Shown here piece by piece: positions 43,760 through 52,796 of a DNA stretch of 64,000 nucleotides. The stretch is from Candidatus Pantoea formicae. Its GTDB lineage: Bacteria; Pseudomonadota; Gammaproteobacteria; Enterobacterales; Enterobacteriaceae. Each line of letters begins with the position of its first letter. Within the stretch, counting starts at the first letter, position 1. The position numbers and the translations under genes were made by a program. The stretch is taken from contig NZ_VWXD01000005.1 in assembly GCF_011752625.1 (NCBI RefSeq), positions 248,001-312,000 of the forward strand, read 5' to 3'. The notes beneath the pieces are model-generated. The model saw only the letters and a list, made by a program, of their open reading frames with translations. It did not search any database and was not told the origin of the DNA.

Positions 43760-45565
43760 TCAGCGTCTGTCAGCCGGCAACTGTGCGGCTTTATTCACGT
43801 CATACCACCAGTTGTCTAAGCCGGTGGCATAGGCGGGCTTGATTTCAGGATGCGAAAACTTGTCCCAGTATGCCAGCCTTTGTTCGGCGTTATACCACAT
43901 CGGGATCATATAGGCATTCCACAACAGGATGCGATCCAACGCCTTGCCCAGCGGTAACAACGCTTTTTTATCACCTTGGTGATCAACGATTTGCTGCACG
44001 AAGTGATCAACGATCGGGTCTTTTACCCTGGGTGTGTTCCATGAAGAATCGATGTACTGCGACTGCCAGCTGGTTTGCAGATTGGTAGAAGGCCAGGGGT
44101 TGGCTTGATACAAGGTGGGGATCATGTCGTAATCCCCCTCACGCCAGCGGCGTAGATATTGCGAAGTATCAATCTGACGTAGTTCGACCTGAATGCCAAG
44201 ACGTTGCAGACTGTGCTGGAACGGCAGTGCCCAGTCATTTTGAGTACCGCTACGCATCAGTAATTCAAAGCGGAAGGGCTGACCGGTTTTAACGTTAACC
44301 AGTCGTTGGTTTTTAATTTCCCAGCCTGCTTGTTTCAGTAGATTCATGGCTTTCAGCAGATTACCGCGATCGAAGCCGCTACCATCAGAATGGGGCGGGG
44401 CATATTCGCTGGTGAAAACTTCGGCCGGGAGATCCGCTTTGTAAGGCGCCAGCAGGATCAACTCCTCCGCTTTAGGGTAACCTGTGGCGGCGTACTCCGT
44501 ATTCTGGAAATAACTGTCGGTACGCTTATAAGCGTCATAAAACAACGCTTTGTTCATCCACTCAAAATCAAACGCCAGTGTCAGGGCTTCGCGTACCCGG
44601 CGATCGGCAAACAGCGGTTTTTCATTATTAAATGCCAGCCAGCGGGTATCGGTAGACACGGTATTGGGCGTAGTGGATTTCACGATCGCATGATTATCAA
44701 AGTTTCGCCCAAGATACTGGGTCGCCCACTTCTTCGCAGAACTCTCTTCGCGTAGATCCGACGCACCCGCCTTGAAGGCTTCAAAGGCGACATTATCGTC
44801 AAGATAGTAGTCATAGCGCAGCGTATCGAAATTAAACCGGCCGCGATTGACGGGCAGGTCGGCAGCCCAGTAATTCTTCACCCGGCTGTACTGAATAAAC
44901 TGGCCAGATTTATATGACGTGACGCGGTAAGGTCCGCTAGCAAGCGGAGGGTAGCCGATCGGCTCATTGAATTTTTTATCATGCCAAAATTTTTGCGGCA
45001 GCACCGGCAGCGTCAACCAACTCAGGATCATATCTTTATCGGGCTTAGGCATATCAATGCGCACGGTCAAGTTATTCAGCGCCTTAACCTGAGCACCGCG
45101 AAAGGCAACACGAAACTGGGGAACCCCTTCGGTCATGAATTTCTGGAAAGTAAAAGCCACATCCTGCGCGGTGATGGGGCTGCCATCCTGGAAGCGAGCA
45201 TGAGGATTAATTGAGACTTCCATCCAATGGTAGTCGCTGGGATAGCGGGCGGATTCGGCAATCAGCGGATAGAAGCTACCAGGTTCATCGTCGGAAGTCG
45301 TAAACAGGCCATCGTACAGCGTATCAGTACCAGCACCTGGATTGCCTCGTGAGGCGTAACGGTTGAAGTTATCGTAAGTGCCCACTACGGCAAGCGTCAT
45401 CTTTCCGCCTTTAGGTGCGGCAGGATTGACGTAATCGTAATGACTGAAGTTCACCGCATACTTTGGCTCGCCCAGCTTGGCAAAGGCATAGCTTTCATTA
45501 ATGGTTTCAGCATGCAATGGCGCAACGGCAATAAAGACCAGCAACGCTGTGACAAGACGCAGCAT
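43760..45565 (-). CDS. yejA: Peptide ABC transporter substrate-binding protein YejA
   Basis: Periplasmic family-5 solute-binding protein, 601 residues. Signal peptide MLRLVTALLVFIAVAPLHA is followed by mature ETINESYAFAKLGEPKY. SBP_bac_5 features include NPHARFQDGSPITAQDVAFT, and ENKEPLF-like and RRVREALTLAFDFEW segments. First gene of yejABEF, with GGAGAG upstream of the ATG. Confidence 0.96.
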   Translation of the reverse strand: MLRLVTALLVFIAVAPLHAETINESYAFAKLGEPKYAVNFSHYDYVNPAAPKGGKMTLAVVGTYDNFNRYASRGNPGAGTDTLYDGLFTTSDDEPGSFYPLIAESARYPSDYHWMEVSINPHARFQDGSPITAQDVAFTFQKFMTEGVPQFRVAFRGAQVKALNNLTVRIDMPKPDKDMILSWLTLPVLPQKFWHDKKFNEPIGYPPLASGPYRVTSYKSGQFIQYSRVKNYWAADLPVNRGRFNFDTLRYDYYLDDNVAFEAFKAGASDLREESSAKKWATQYLGRNFDNHAIVKSTTPNTVSTDTRWLAFNNEKPLFADRRVREALTLAFDFEWMNKALFYDAYKRTDSYFQNTEYAATGYPKAEELILLAPYKADLPAEVFTSEYAPPHSDGSGFDRGNLLKAMNLLKQAGWEIKNQRLVNVKTGQPFRFELLMRSGTQNDWALPFQHSLQRLGIQVELRQIDTSQYLRRWREGDYDMIPTLYQANPWPSTNLQTSWQSQYIDSSWNTPRVKDPIVDHFVQQIVDHQGDKKALLPLGKALDRILLWNAYMIPMWYNAEQRLAYWDKFSHPEIKPAYATGLDNWWYDVNKAAQLPADRR

Positions 45566-45630
45566 AAGTGGGGCGCTCTCCTCTGGGTATCCGCACCCTA
45601 TGGTAACAGTTTCAAAGCGATGACGTGACG

Positions 45631-47196
45631 TTAAGCGAGTGCAGACTGCCGCTGATAATAGCTCACTAAGTGTTCTGGGCGCAGGGGACGACTAAAAAGA
45701 TAGCCCTGCAAATGTGTCACGCCGCGATTCACTAACCAAGCAGCCTGATCGCCGGTTTCTACCCCTTCGGCAACCGTTTTCAGATTGAGTTTCTTGGCCA
45801 GCAGCAGCACGGCATCCAGTACCGGTGAGGTGACCGTTTCAGTCCCGATACTCTGCACAAAACCGCGATCGATCTTCAAATAATCAAAAGGATATCTTTC
45901 CAGGTAGATTAGCGCGCTGTGGCCGGTGCCGAAATCATCAATGGCAATCTTGATATCGTTTTCATGTAGCCAGGCAAAAACTTCTCCTGCATTATTTTCA
46001 CCCACCATCGTGCGCTCAGTAATTTCAAACACATAGCTAAAGTGGTCGGCAGGCATTTCAGCAATCCACTCCTGAACATGCTGACGAAAGCTGTCAGAAG
46101 CCAGGTGCAAAGGGGAGAGATTCAAACTCATGCGTGTGCCGCGTGGCAACTGCTGGCTGAGAAACTTTGCATCGCGCGCGACCAGCTTAAACAGATGCTG
46201 AGTGAGAGGAATAATCAGGTTTTGTGCTTCGGCGTTACTGATAAAAGCATCAGGTGGGATCATGCCCTCAGTAGGATGTGTCCAGCGTAGCAAGGCTTCT
46301 ACGCCGTAGGGCTGTCCATCCTGAGCGGTAACCAGCGGCTGATACTCCACATGAAACTGACCGCGTTTAATGCCTTGCATAATCTCTTTACCTGGCCGTT
46401 GGTACAACGTCAGCAGCAACCAACTGGCTCCGCTGGTAAACAGCGTGGCCAGCAGTCCGGTGAGAAATATCAGGTGATAGTCGCGCTGTGCCAGCGTGCT
46501 GCCGTAAACCACGAAACGCATTTCACTATTTTTGAAGCCCAGCTCTGACAGCGCGGGGGGAAGCTCACTGACCTTAACCACCTCGTTTTTTCCACTGAGC
46601 AGAGCTTTATCGCCAATAACCAAGGCCATTCCGGTGATCTCTGGATGGTAAGAGGCCAGTAGTTGATAAGGTGTCAGGCTAATATTCATGGTGGCGAGAA
46701 TACCGGTTTCCTCTGAACCGGGGCTTTTCATCCAGAGGGCTAGCGCGGGTTTGGTCGGCAGTAATGGCGTGCCGCCTAACAGGCGGATATCGCGGTCGCG
46801 TTCCAACTCGGAGTCTGGGGAAATGTCATTGGCTGGCAGCAGAAAAGCACCGGTGGCGGATGAGCAATAAGCATTGCTGTTTCGCACCAGTAGAATGGCG
46901 CGAATGTTACCGGCAAAAGCGGCGCGAGAGGTCAGTTCACGGCTGACGCTGTTGCATTGCAACTGGGTGTATTGCTGTAGTGGATAAAGGGTATCCACCA
47001 GGGTTGACACCACCTGTTGTAAATCGTCGCGGCTATGAATGAGCAGCTGTTCATGTTGTTGCAGCCGTTTTTGCCAGGTTAACGTCAGCAGAACGGTCAC
47101 AAACAGCAGAAAGAACACGCCGCCGATGATCGCGCTACTCCAGGCGATGCGGCGCGAATAGCTTGCATGACGCTTTAACGTCCCCGACAGTGGCAT
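45631..47196 (-). CDS. pdeN: Cyclic-di-GMP phosphodiesterase PdeN (Rtn)
   Basis: Inner-membrane EAL-domain enzyme degrading c-di-GMP. It is 521 residues from 47196, where AGGGG lies about 10 nt upstream; in-frame ATGs at 47205 and 47244 are alternatives. Two TM helices bracket a periplasmic CSS-motif sensor domain (AYCSSATGAF). The EAL domain has the signature VEALLRW, FEITERTM, IAIDDFGTGHS, LKIDRGFV and VAEGVET, so all catalytic elements are present. Its place between yejA and mepS is conserved with E. coli. Confidence 0.94.
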   Translation of the reverse strand: MPLSGTLKRHASYSRRIAWSSAIIGGVFFLLFVTVLLTLTWQKRLQQHEQLLIHSRDDLQQVVSTLVDTLYPLQQYTQLQCNSVSRELTSRAAFAGNIRAILLVRNSNAYCSSATGAFLLPANDISPDSELERDRDIRLLGGTPLLPTKPALALWMKSPGSEETGILATMNISLTPYQLLASYHPEITGMALVIGDKALLSGKNEVVKVSELPPALSELGFKNSEMRFVVYGSTLAQRDYHLIFLTGLLATLFTSGASWLLLTLYQRPGKEIMQGIKRGQFHVEYQPLVTAQDGQPYGVEALLRWTHPTEGMIPPDAFISNAEAQNLIIPLTQHLFKLVARDAKFLSQQLPRGTRMSLNLSPLHLASDSFRQHVQEWIAEMPADHFSYVFEITERTMVGENNAGEVFAWLHENDIKIAIDDFGTGHSALIYLERYPFDYLKIDRGFVQSIGTETVTSPVLDAVLLLAKKLNLKTVAEGVETGDQAAWLVNRGVTHLQGYLFSRPLRPEHLVSYYQRQSALA

Positions 47197-47338
47197 GGAG
47201 TGCATTCCCCTTTTGGCGCCATTATTATTATATACATCGTGCACTACTGCTCGCTGGTGTCTGGCGTTCAGTGCTGCTTCATCGTGGCGTTTTTCATCCG
47301 ACTTTGATGCAAACAGTTGCGGCCAGTAAGCAAACGAG

Positions 47339-47374
47339 AATATAACGAGGTCGCGCGAAAAGTCTCGTTATATT
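47339..47374. promoter_or_regulatory. AT-rich inverted repeat upstream of pdeN
   Basis: AATATAACGAG (47339–47349) and CTCGTTATATT (47364–47374) are perfect 11-bp arms around a 14-nt GC-rich centre. It lies about 140 bp upstream of the chosen pdeN start with no T-run of note, so an operator is as likely as an RNA hairpin. Confidence 0.45.
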
Positions 47375-47424
47375 TCTGATTCTCAATTACTTTTTATCGA
47401 TTGGATTTGCGTTAAGAAAGGACA

Positions 47425-47458
47425 GACGAAAAAAACGCTGCCGGGGCAGCGTTTTCTG
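47425..47458 (-). terminator. mepS terminator
   Basis: AACGCTGCC and GGCAGCGTT form a 9-bp stem (47434–47453). The minus strand then reads TTTTTTTCG. Confidence 0.85.
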
Positions 47459-47492
47459 ATTCTCTGGCTGAGAGGATCTTCAAAAGGATAGG

Positions 47493-48068
47493 TTAGCTAG
47501 GGTTTTTAGCTAAGACCCGACGCGCTTCTCGATAACGCGTTTTCCAGTAACTGTCGTTTAAGCTGGAAATCATCACACCACTGCTGGTGGATGCATGCAC
47601 GAAGTTATCATTACCGAGGTAAATGCCCACGTGACGCCCGGTTGAACCGGCGCGGAACAGAACAAGATCACCCGGACGCAGTTTGCTGCGCGAAATTTCT
47701 CTACCAGTATCCTGCTGCTCTGACGTTGAGCGTGGCAAATCTAAACCGAACTGTTCGCGAAAGGTGCGCTGAACAAAAGCAGAACAATCAATGCCGCGTT
47801 TGGTGTCGCCGCCTAAGCGATAACGTACACCTTTCCAGCCACTGTATTGATCCATGATGCGGGACTTAACGTCCACATTCTGCACCATCTGTTCAAATTC
47901 GTCCTGAGACGCCTGAAGTAAAAAACCATTCTGGTTGTTAACTTCATGATTCTCGTTATTCGCGTTCTGACCGTTATGCGTACTACTACATGCCGATAAA
48001 AGTGTTGCTAATGCTACTGCGGGAATGATCCGCCTGAGGTATCTCAGAATTGGTTGAGACTTGACCAT
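47493..48068 (-). CDS. mepS: Murein DD-endopeptidase MepS (Spr)
   Basis: Outer-membrane lipoprotein that cleaves peptidoglycan cross-links to permit cell growth. It is 191 residues with lipobox LSAC (lipidated C27) and an Asn-rich linker. The NlpC/P60 domain has catalytic Cys in RGIDCSAFVQ, His in GRHVGIYLG and a third polar residue His in FVHAST. In E. coli its level is set by Prc/NlpI proteolysis. It is transcribed leftward with its own terminator. Confidence 0.96.
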   Translation of the reverse strand: MVKSQPILRYLRRIIPAVALATLLSACSSTHNGQNANNENHEVNNQNGFLLQASQDEFEQMVQNVDVKSRIMDQYSGWKGVRYRLGGDTKRGIDCSAFVQRTFREQFGLDLPRSTSEQQDTGREISRSKLRPGDLVLFRAGSTGRHVGIYLGNDNFVHASTSSGVMISSLNDSYWKTRYREARRVLAKNPS

Positions 48069-48584
48069 TATACGTGTGTTCCTTTGATGTCCTTACGACA
48101 CAATGTCGCCAGCCAGATGACAAAACGGTTTCGAGATTAATAAGTAAGACCGCTTAAGACAATTCCTTAATTACTAAAATGTGTTAATGAACACATTTTT
48201 GTTTCATAAGGCACCGAATTTTATGCTGCACTCTTAGTAATCGGATTTGAGGTTAACCGATTACAGACCGCGTGGCGAGTGCTTTTATATAAATTTTTAT
48301 AGGTTTTATTGATATGAAATCAATCCGTAACACAATGGCTACTTTATCATCAATTGGTCGCATTTTAAGGGCGGATAAGCTGTGATAATTGAGGTCAATT
48401 CAGGCGCTAAGGCTGATTTTAAGAGGGTTTTGGCTGGACAATATGAGAAAAGGGCTATTGTTACTGTTTTTTTATCATAATGTTTTCTTTTAATGGAATA
48501 ACGTTAGCATGCTAATAATGTATTTCAGGATTCGATAAGCGCGGATGATCGACTTTTTAATTTAATGTCATCCGCGCTTCACAA
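48069..48584. other. 516-bp AT-rich gap between mepS and lpxT with several hairpins
   Basis: I see no convincing gene. It contains perfect inverted repeats AAAATGTGTT/AACACATTTT (48176–48199), GTAATCGG/CCGATTAC (48237–48264) and AAGCGCGGATGA/TCATCCGCGCTT (48537–48579). The last lies just past the lpxT stop and may protect or end that transcript. The mepS promoter must lie on the left side. Confidence 0.5.
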
Positions 48585-49292
48585 TTATGTGCGTGGCTTA
48601 TGTTTGCCCGGCAGAGTGCGATAGAGCCAATTTACCAGTTTGTCACTGAGCGACGTTAACAAGCACCAGCTTAATCCCACCAGAATCACTGACATCGATC
48701 CTACCGCAATATCGGTAAACCAGTGCGCGCCTGCCATTACTCGTGGCAGAGCGAACACCACCACAATCAGTAAGCCTACGAGGAATGCGCGGAAGCCGAA
48801 ATAACGCCACATAAAGCAAGCGAAAATAATCAGCATCATGCCGTGGTCACCGGGGAAGCTATTACTGGAAGCATCTTTCGCGGGAATGCCCGTCAGTTCG
48901 CTTACGCGATGCACGTTGTCAAAGAACAGGGTTGGGCTGACGTGTTGCACCGGAATCAAATGACCTAATTGATTGAGCACCACAGCGGTCAGCAGCATGG
49001 TGATGCCAATTGCCAGCATGCGGCGGCGGCCTTGCGGCGTTTCACGGCGCCAGAACCACAGATACAGCAGACCCATTGCCAACAACGATACCGCATCAAA
49101 GCCACGGAAATTGGTGATCGCCACCAGCAAGGCAAAGCCGTGATGGTCCACCATCTTGTCATTAAAGCTAAAGAAGATAGCTTTATCGAGACCAAACCAG
49201 AATCCATGGTCCGGTGGCAAGTACCACGAAAAGAACAGCATAATCCCTAATGCATTCAGCAGCAGGATGGTGATTAAACGAGACGCGCGCAT
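48585..49292 (-). CDS. lpxT: Kdo2-lipid A phosphotransferase LpxT
   Basis: Inner-membrane PAP2-family enzyme that moves a phosphate from undecaprenyl pyrophosphate to the 1-position of lipid A. It is 235 residues with six TM helices. PAP2 motifs are SSNSFPGDHGMM and PRVMAGAHWFTDI. It lies between yeiR and mepS as in E. coli (yeiU). Confidence 0.94.
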   Translation of the reverse strand: MRASRLITILLLNALGIMLFFSWYLPPDHGFWFGLDKAIFFSFNDKMVDHHGFALLVAITNFRGFDAVSLLAMGLLYLWFWRRETPQGRRRMLAIGITMLLTAVVLNQLGHLIPVQHVSPTLFFDNVHRVSELTGIPAKDASSNSFPGDHGMMLIIFACFMWRYFGFRAFLVGLLIVVVFALPRVMAGAHWFTDIAVGSMSVILVGLSWCLLTSLSDKLVNWLYRTLPGKHKPRT

Positions 49293-49336
49293 AAAAAATA
49301 GACTCTAAAAGAAAATAACGGGGCAACCTAACGCAG

Positions 49337-50311
49337 CTAATCTAAACGAATCTTCAACAAAGTTGTTTGCAAAACGTTCCAGTCAACGGGTTGATGGTGG
49401 ATTAATTCAATGCGACTGTCCGGTGGCGTAGTGGTTCGCGTTTCCATAAAGAAGTCATCGCCTTGGCGATTAATGTTCACCAGGCCATCTGGTGTCCGTA
49501 GTACGCCCTTAACGCGGTCTACCGGTGCAAGCCGCGCCCACTCTAGTGCGGGGATGGTATCAAAGACCGTATCGCCATCGAAAATCCAGCCACAGGAAGC
49601 ATACCCTTGGCCTTCATTCAACGCGCGTCGCCAGCGGGCAGAACCCTCAAGTTTTAAGGCGGCTAAGCCTTGAGGCCGTGAAGCATGGTGGTGATGTGCT
49701 GCATCAGGAACCGCACGATCCGCCAACGCCGGCTGGCATAAAAGAGCGGGGTCGATGTTCCCCCATGCCGATTCAACCAGCTGGCGATCGCCCAGATGCT
49801 GCTTTTGCCACGCTTGTAGAAGCAGGCGGTCATCATCGCTCCAGCGATCGCTTTTGGTGGCAATGACAATATCTGCCGCGGTGAGCTGATCGCGGAAGTT
49901 TTCATTTGCTGTCACACGTGCATCAGCGAGTTGGTGAGGATCAAGCAGTGTGAGCGTGGCATCAAGTTGAATCCAGGGTTGATAAACCGCAGCGCGCAGC
50001 ATATTGATCAGCTGTTTGGGATGGCCAAGGCCTGTGGGTTCAATGATCAGACGGTCGGGTTTGGCCTGCTTTAACAGCAGGTTCAACCCTACCTGTAGCG
50101 GCAGTCCGTTAACACAGCACATACAGCCGCCGGGGATCTCTTTTAGCGTGGCACCACGATCGGCGAGCAACGCGCCGTCAATGCCAATCTCGCCAAACTC
50201 GTTGACCAGAATCGCCCAATTCTCATCTGCCGGTTTGTGGTTTAACAGATGCAGCAGCGTGGTGGTTTTTCCGCTACCGAGAAATCCGGTTATTACATTA
50301 ACGCGCGTCAT
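49337..50311 (-). CDS. yeiR: Zinc-binding COG0523 GTPase YeiR
   Basis: G3E-family metallochaperone-type GTPase, 324 residues from 50311, with GGAG upstream (the ATG at 50356 is less likely). The P-loop is TGFLGSGKTTTL, the metal-binding CxCC motif is GGCMCC, and the guanine-specificity motif is ATKSD. A histidine cluster (DAAHHHHAS) near residue 205 suits zinc binding. A Zur-like operator overlaps the predicted promoter, implying induction in zinc limitation. Confidence 0.93.
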   Translation of the reverse strand: MTRVNVITGFLGSGKTTTLLHLLNHKPADENWAILVNEFGEIGIDGALLADRGATLKEIPGGCMCCVNGLPLQVGLNLLLKQAKPDRLIIEPTGLGHPKQLINMLRAAVYQPWIQLDATLTLLDPHQLADARVTANENFRDQLTAADIVIATKSDRWSDDDRLLLQAWQKQHLGDRQLVESAWGNIDPALLCQPALADRAVPDAAHHHHASRPQGLAALKLEGSARWRRALNEGQGYASCGWIFDGDTVFDTIPALEWARLAPVDRVKGVLRTPDGLVNINRQGDDFFMETRTTTPPDSRIELIHHQPVDWNVLQTTLLKIRLD

Positions 50312-50361
50312 GACAGGCTCCATTATTAGCGCGCGGAATAGGGTTCCGGCGCGCACGACAT

Positions 50362-50376
50362 TGTTACACTATAACA
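50362..50376 (-). promoter_or_regulatory. Zur-like operator overlapping the yeiR promoter
   Basis: TGTTATAGTGTAACA (minus strand) matches the enterobacterial Zur core TGTTATANTATAACA at all but one position. It contains a possible −10 TATAGT (50368–50373), with TTGTCC 16 bp upstream (50390–50395) as −35. The yeiR ATG is 51 bp away. Confidence 0.6.
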
Positions 50377-50405
50377 ACCATCGGCGGCCGGACAAAATCG
50401 CGTGA

Positions 50406-50978
50406 CTAATCCGCGCGACTCATATAGCGACGTTCAGCAATATGGATACGAATGCGATCGCCATTACTTAAATACTCTGGCACCTGAATGGAGAGTCCGG
50501 TGCTCATGCCCGCCGGTTTCGTGCGTGCGCTAGCGGAAGCTCCCTTAATACCTGGCGACGTGTCCACAATCTCCATATCAACCGTCTGTGGCAGTTCCAG
50601 CGCCAAAACTTGTCCATCCATTGTCAGTACCTGAATGCCTGGGATTCCGCCCTCTGGGATAAACAGCAACTCTTCTTCAATCTGGTCTTTCTTGAAGCTA
50701 TAGGGCGTGTAATCTTCATCATCCATAAACACGTATTCGTCACCATCTATATAAGAGAAAGTGACCGCGCGGCGGCTCAGTTGGATGGCATCAATAATAT
50801 CGTCGCCTTTAAAGCGTTCTTCGACTTTCAGACCGGTGCGTACATCGGTAAAACGCATCTTATATAAGGTTGCGGCACCGCGAGCACTGGGACTCTGCAC
50901 ATCAATGTCTTTCACCAGCAACAGTTTGCCGTTCCAGGTGACAGCCATTCCTTTTTTGACTTCATTTGCCTTTGGCAT
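50406..50978 (-). CDS. efpL: Elongation factor P-like protein EfpL (YeiP)
   Basis: EF-P paralogue that relieves ribosome stalling, 190 residues. Three OB-like domains follow the EF-P layout. The tip loop reads SPSARGAATLYK, with Arg where EF-P has its modified Lys, diagnostic of YeiP/EfpL. The C-terminal GLSIQVPEYLSNGDRIRIH is the conserved domain III loop. It lies upstream of yeiR on the same strand. Confidence 0.96.
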   Translation of the reverse strand: MPKANEVKKGMAVTWNGKLLLVKDIDVQSPSARGAATLYKMRFTDVRTGLKVEERFKGDDIIDAIQLSRRAVTFSYIDGDEYVFMDDEDYTPYSFKKDQIEEELLFIPEGGIPGIQVLTMDGQVLALELPQTVDMEIVDTSPGIKGASASARTKPAGMSTGLSIQVPEYLSNGDRIRIHIAERRYMSRAD

Positions 50979-51128
50979 GGTGTGTAACTCGCTTAAAGAG
51001 GGTTAATGCGCGCCACGTTACTCGCGCCGCGAAAAACAGGCAAGTGAGCCGATGTAAAATTGTTGCACGTGTAATGGCATTCCCCACGCCGGGCTGCTAT
51101 TGTCGCGACGAAATGCCAGCAGGAGCGC

Positions 51129-51386
51129 ATGATGTTTTGTCGTGACCAGTGCGGTGCCTGTTGCACAGCCCCCTCAATCTCTTCCCCAATCCCCGGTATG
51201 CCACAGGGCAAGCCGGCCAATACCCGCTGCGTTCAGCTTGACGAACGCCAGCGCTGTAAAATCTTTGGATCACCAGCGCGTCCAGCGGTCTGTGCCGGGT
51301 TACAGCCCAGCGCAGAGATGTGTGGAAACAGCCGTGATGACGCGATGATTTTTCTGCTCAAGCTTGAAGCAGATACCGCCCCCTGA
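51129..51386 (+). CDS. yeiW: YkgJ-family cysteine-cluster protein YeiW
   Basis: An 85-residue protein of the UPF0153/YkgJ zinc- or iron-chelating family. The cysteines are arranged CRDQCGACC, RCVQL, RCKIF, VCAGLQP and EMCG. AGGAG lies 4–5 nt before the first of two adjacent ATG codons; either may be used. It is divergent from efpL. setB, next to it in E. coli, is missing. Confidence 0.88.
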   Translation: MMFCRDQCGACCTAPSISSPIPGMPQGKPANTRCVQLDERQRCKIFGSPARPAVCAGLQPSAEMCGNSRDDAMIFLLKLEADTAP

Positions 51387-51564
51387 GTTGTTGCTGACAG
51401 TTTGCTGACGCCATTAACTTAATTTGCTGCCGTCTTACAGCAAAACCGTCAGCTTTCAGGGGATGAAAAATCCTAAATCCCATCTGAAATGTGCGGAACG
51501 TCAAAAATCTGCTACGCCGATTGCGCATTTTCTTGCCTGCTTTACGCTGCTGTACCATATTTCC

Positions 51565-51576
51565 TGAAACGTTTCA
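51565..51576 (+). promoter_or_regulatory. Cra (FruR) operator, distal
   Basis: TGAAACGTTTCA within CTGAAACGTTTCAGC is a perfect palindrome fitting the Cra consensus. It lies 101 bp upstream of fruB. Confidence 0.85.
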
Positions 51577-51631
51577 GCGTTGCCGTTGCGGCTTAGTTCA
51601 CAATGTGCAGCGTAATTTTTCGCCATTAAGC

Positions 51632-51643
51632 TGAAACGATTCA
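51632..51643 (+). promoter_or_regulatory. Cra (FruR) operator, proximal
   Basis: TGAAACGATTCA within GCTGAAACGATTCAA matches the Cra consensus. It lies 34 bp upstream of the fruB ATG and 67 bp from the distal site, as in other fru operons. Fructose 1-phosphate would relieve repression. Confidence 0.88.
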
Positions 51644-51665
51644 ATTTCAGCAAGCGAGGAGAAAT

Positions 51666-52796
51666 ATGTTCCAGCTCGAAGTTCAGGCCATTCATACCGG
51701 CGCCAATGCACAGAATAAAGAAGAGGCCATCCGTCAGGTTGCGGCAGCATTGACAGCAGCCGGCAACGTGTCGGAAGGCTATGTCAATGGCATGCTGGCG
51801 CGTGAACAGCAGACCACCACATTCCTGGGTAATGGCATCGCCATTCCTCATGGCACCACCGATACGCGCGATCTGGTGCTGAAAACCGGTGTTCAGGTCT
51901 ATCAATTCCCGCAAGGCGTGGATTGGGGTGACGGCCAAACGGCTTACATTGCCATCGGCATTGCGGCGAAGTCAGATGAACATCTCGCCTTGCTGCGTCA
52001 ACTGACGCATGTATTGAGCGATGACAGCATTGCCGACCAGTTGAAGACCGCTTCAGCAGAAGATTTACGCGCGCTGCTGATGGGTGAAAAGCAGGCTGCT
52101 GAGTTCAAGTTCGATACTTCCTTGATTGCCGTGGATGTGGCGGCCAGCGACCTCATCACTTTACAGGCACTGAACGCAGGTCGTTTACAGGCTGCAGGCG
52201 CGGTGGAAACCGCTTTCGTCGCGGATGTGGTCTCACATGCACCACTGAGTCTGGGACAGGGAATCTGGCTGAGCGACAGTGCCAACGGCAACCTTAACAG
52301 TGCCGTGGCCGTGAGCCGTACCGCCGCACCCTTTGTGCATCAGGGTGAATCTGTTGCACTGCTCGTCACGGTTGCAGCAACGGATGATCGTCCGCTTGAG
52401 GTGCTGGGTTACCTGAGCAACCTGCTGTTAAACAACAAAGCTGACCGACTGCTGAAAGCAGATGCCGCAGGCATTCTGGCGCTGTTGACCAGCGAAGTCG
52501 ATGAAGCGGCCGACCAGTTGACTGCAGAGTTCACCATTCGTAACGAGCACGGATTGCATGCACGTCCTGGCACGGCGCTGGTGACCGTGATTAAACAATT
52601 TAACAGTGACATTACCGTGACCAACCTTGATGGCAGCGGCAAACCGGCTAACGGGCGCAGCCTGATGAAAGTCGTCGCGCTGGGCGTGAAGAAGGGCCAC
52701 CGCCTACGCTTTACTGCCAGCGGCGAAGATGCACAGCAGGCATTGAACGCGATTGAAGAAGCCATCAACGCGGGTCTGGGTGAGGGGGTAGCATGA
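51666..52796 (+). CDS. fruB: PTS fructose-specific diphosphoryl transfer protein (EIIA-HPr)
   Basis: Cytoplasmic fusion of fructose EIIA, a middle domain and an HPr-like FPr domain, 376 residues. The EIIA phospho-His is in GIAIPHGTTDTRD. The C-terminal HPr domain has phospho-His in RNEHGLHARPGTAL. It relays phosphate from enzyme I to FruA. First gene of fruBKA, with Cra sites upstream; its stop overlaps fruK by 4 bp. Confidence 0.97.
   Translation: MFQLEVQAIHTGANAQNKEEAIRQVAAALTAAGNVSEGYVNGMLAREQQTTTFLGNGIAIPHGTTDTRDLVLKTGVQVYQFPQGVDWGDGQTAYIAIGIAAKSDEHLALLRQLTHVLSDDSIADQLKTASAEDLRALLMGEKQAAEFKFDTSLIAVDVAASDLITLQALNAGRLQAAGAVETAFVADVVSHAPLSLGQGIWLSDSANGNLNSAVAVSRTAAPFVHQGESVALLVTVAATDDRPLEVLGYLSNLLLNNKADRLLKADAAGILALLTSEVDEAADQLTAEFTIRNEHGLHARPGTALVTVIKQFNSDITVTNLDGSGKPANGRSLMKVVALGVKKGHRLRFTASGEDAQQALNAIEEAINAGLGEGVA

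Noticed and set aside
48314..48385. 23-codon frame MKSIRNTMATLSSIGRILRA… in the mepS–lpxT gap
   Set aside because: Only a weak AGG lies upstream, and frames this short arise by chance in AT-rich DNA. No downstream gene on that strand would use it as a leader.
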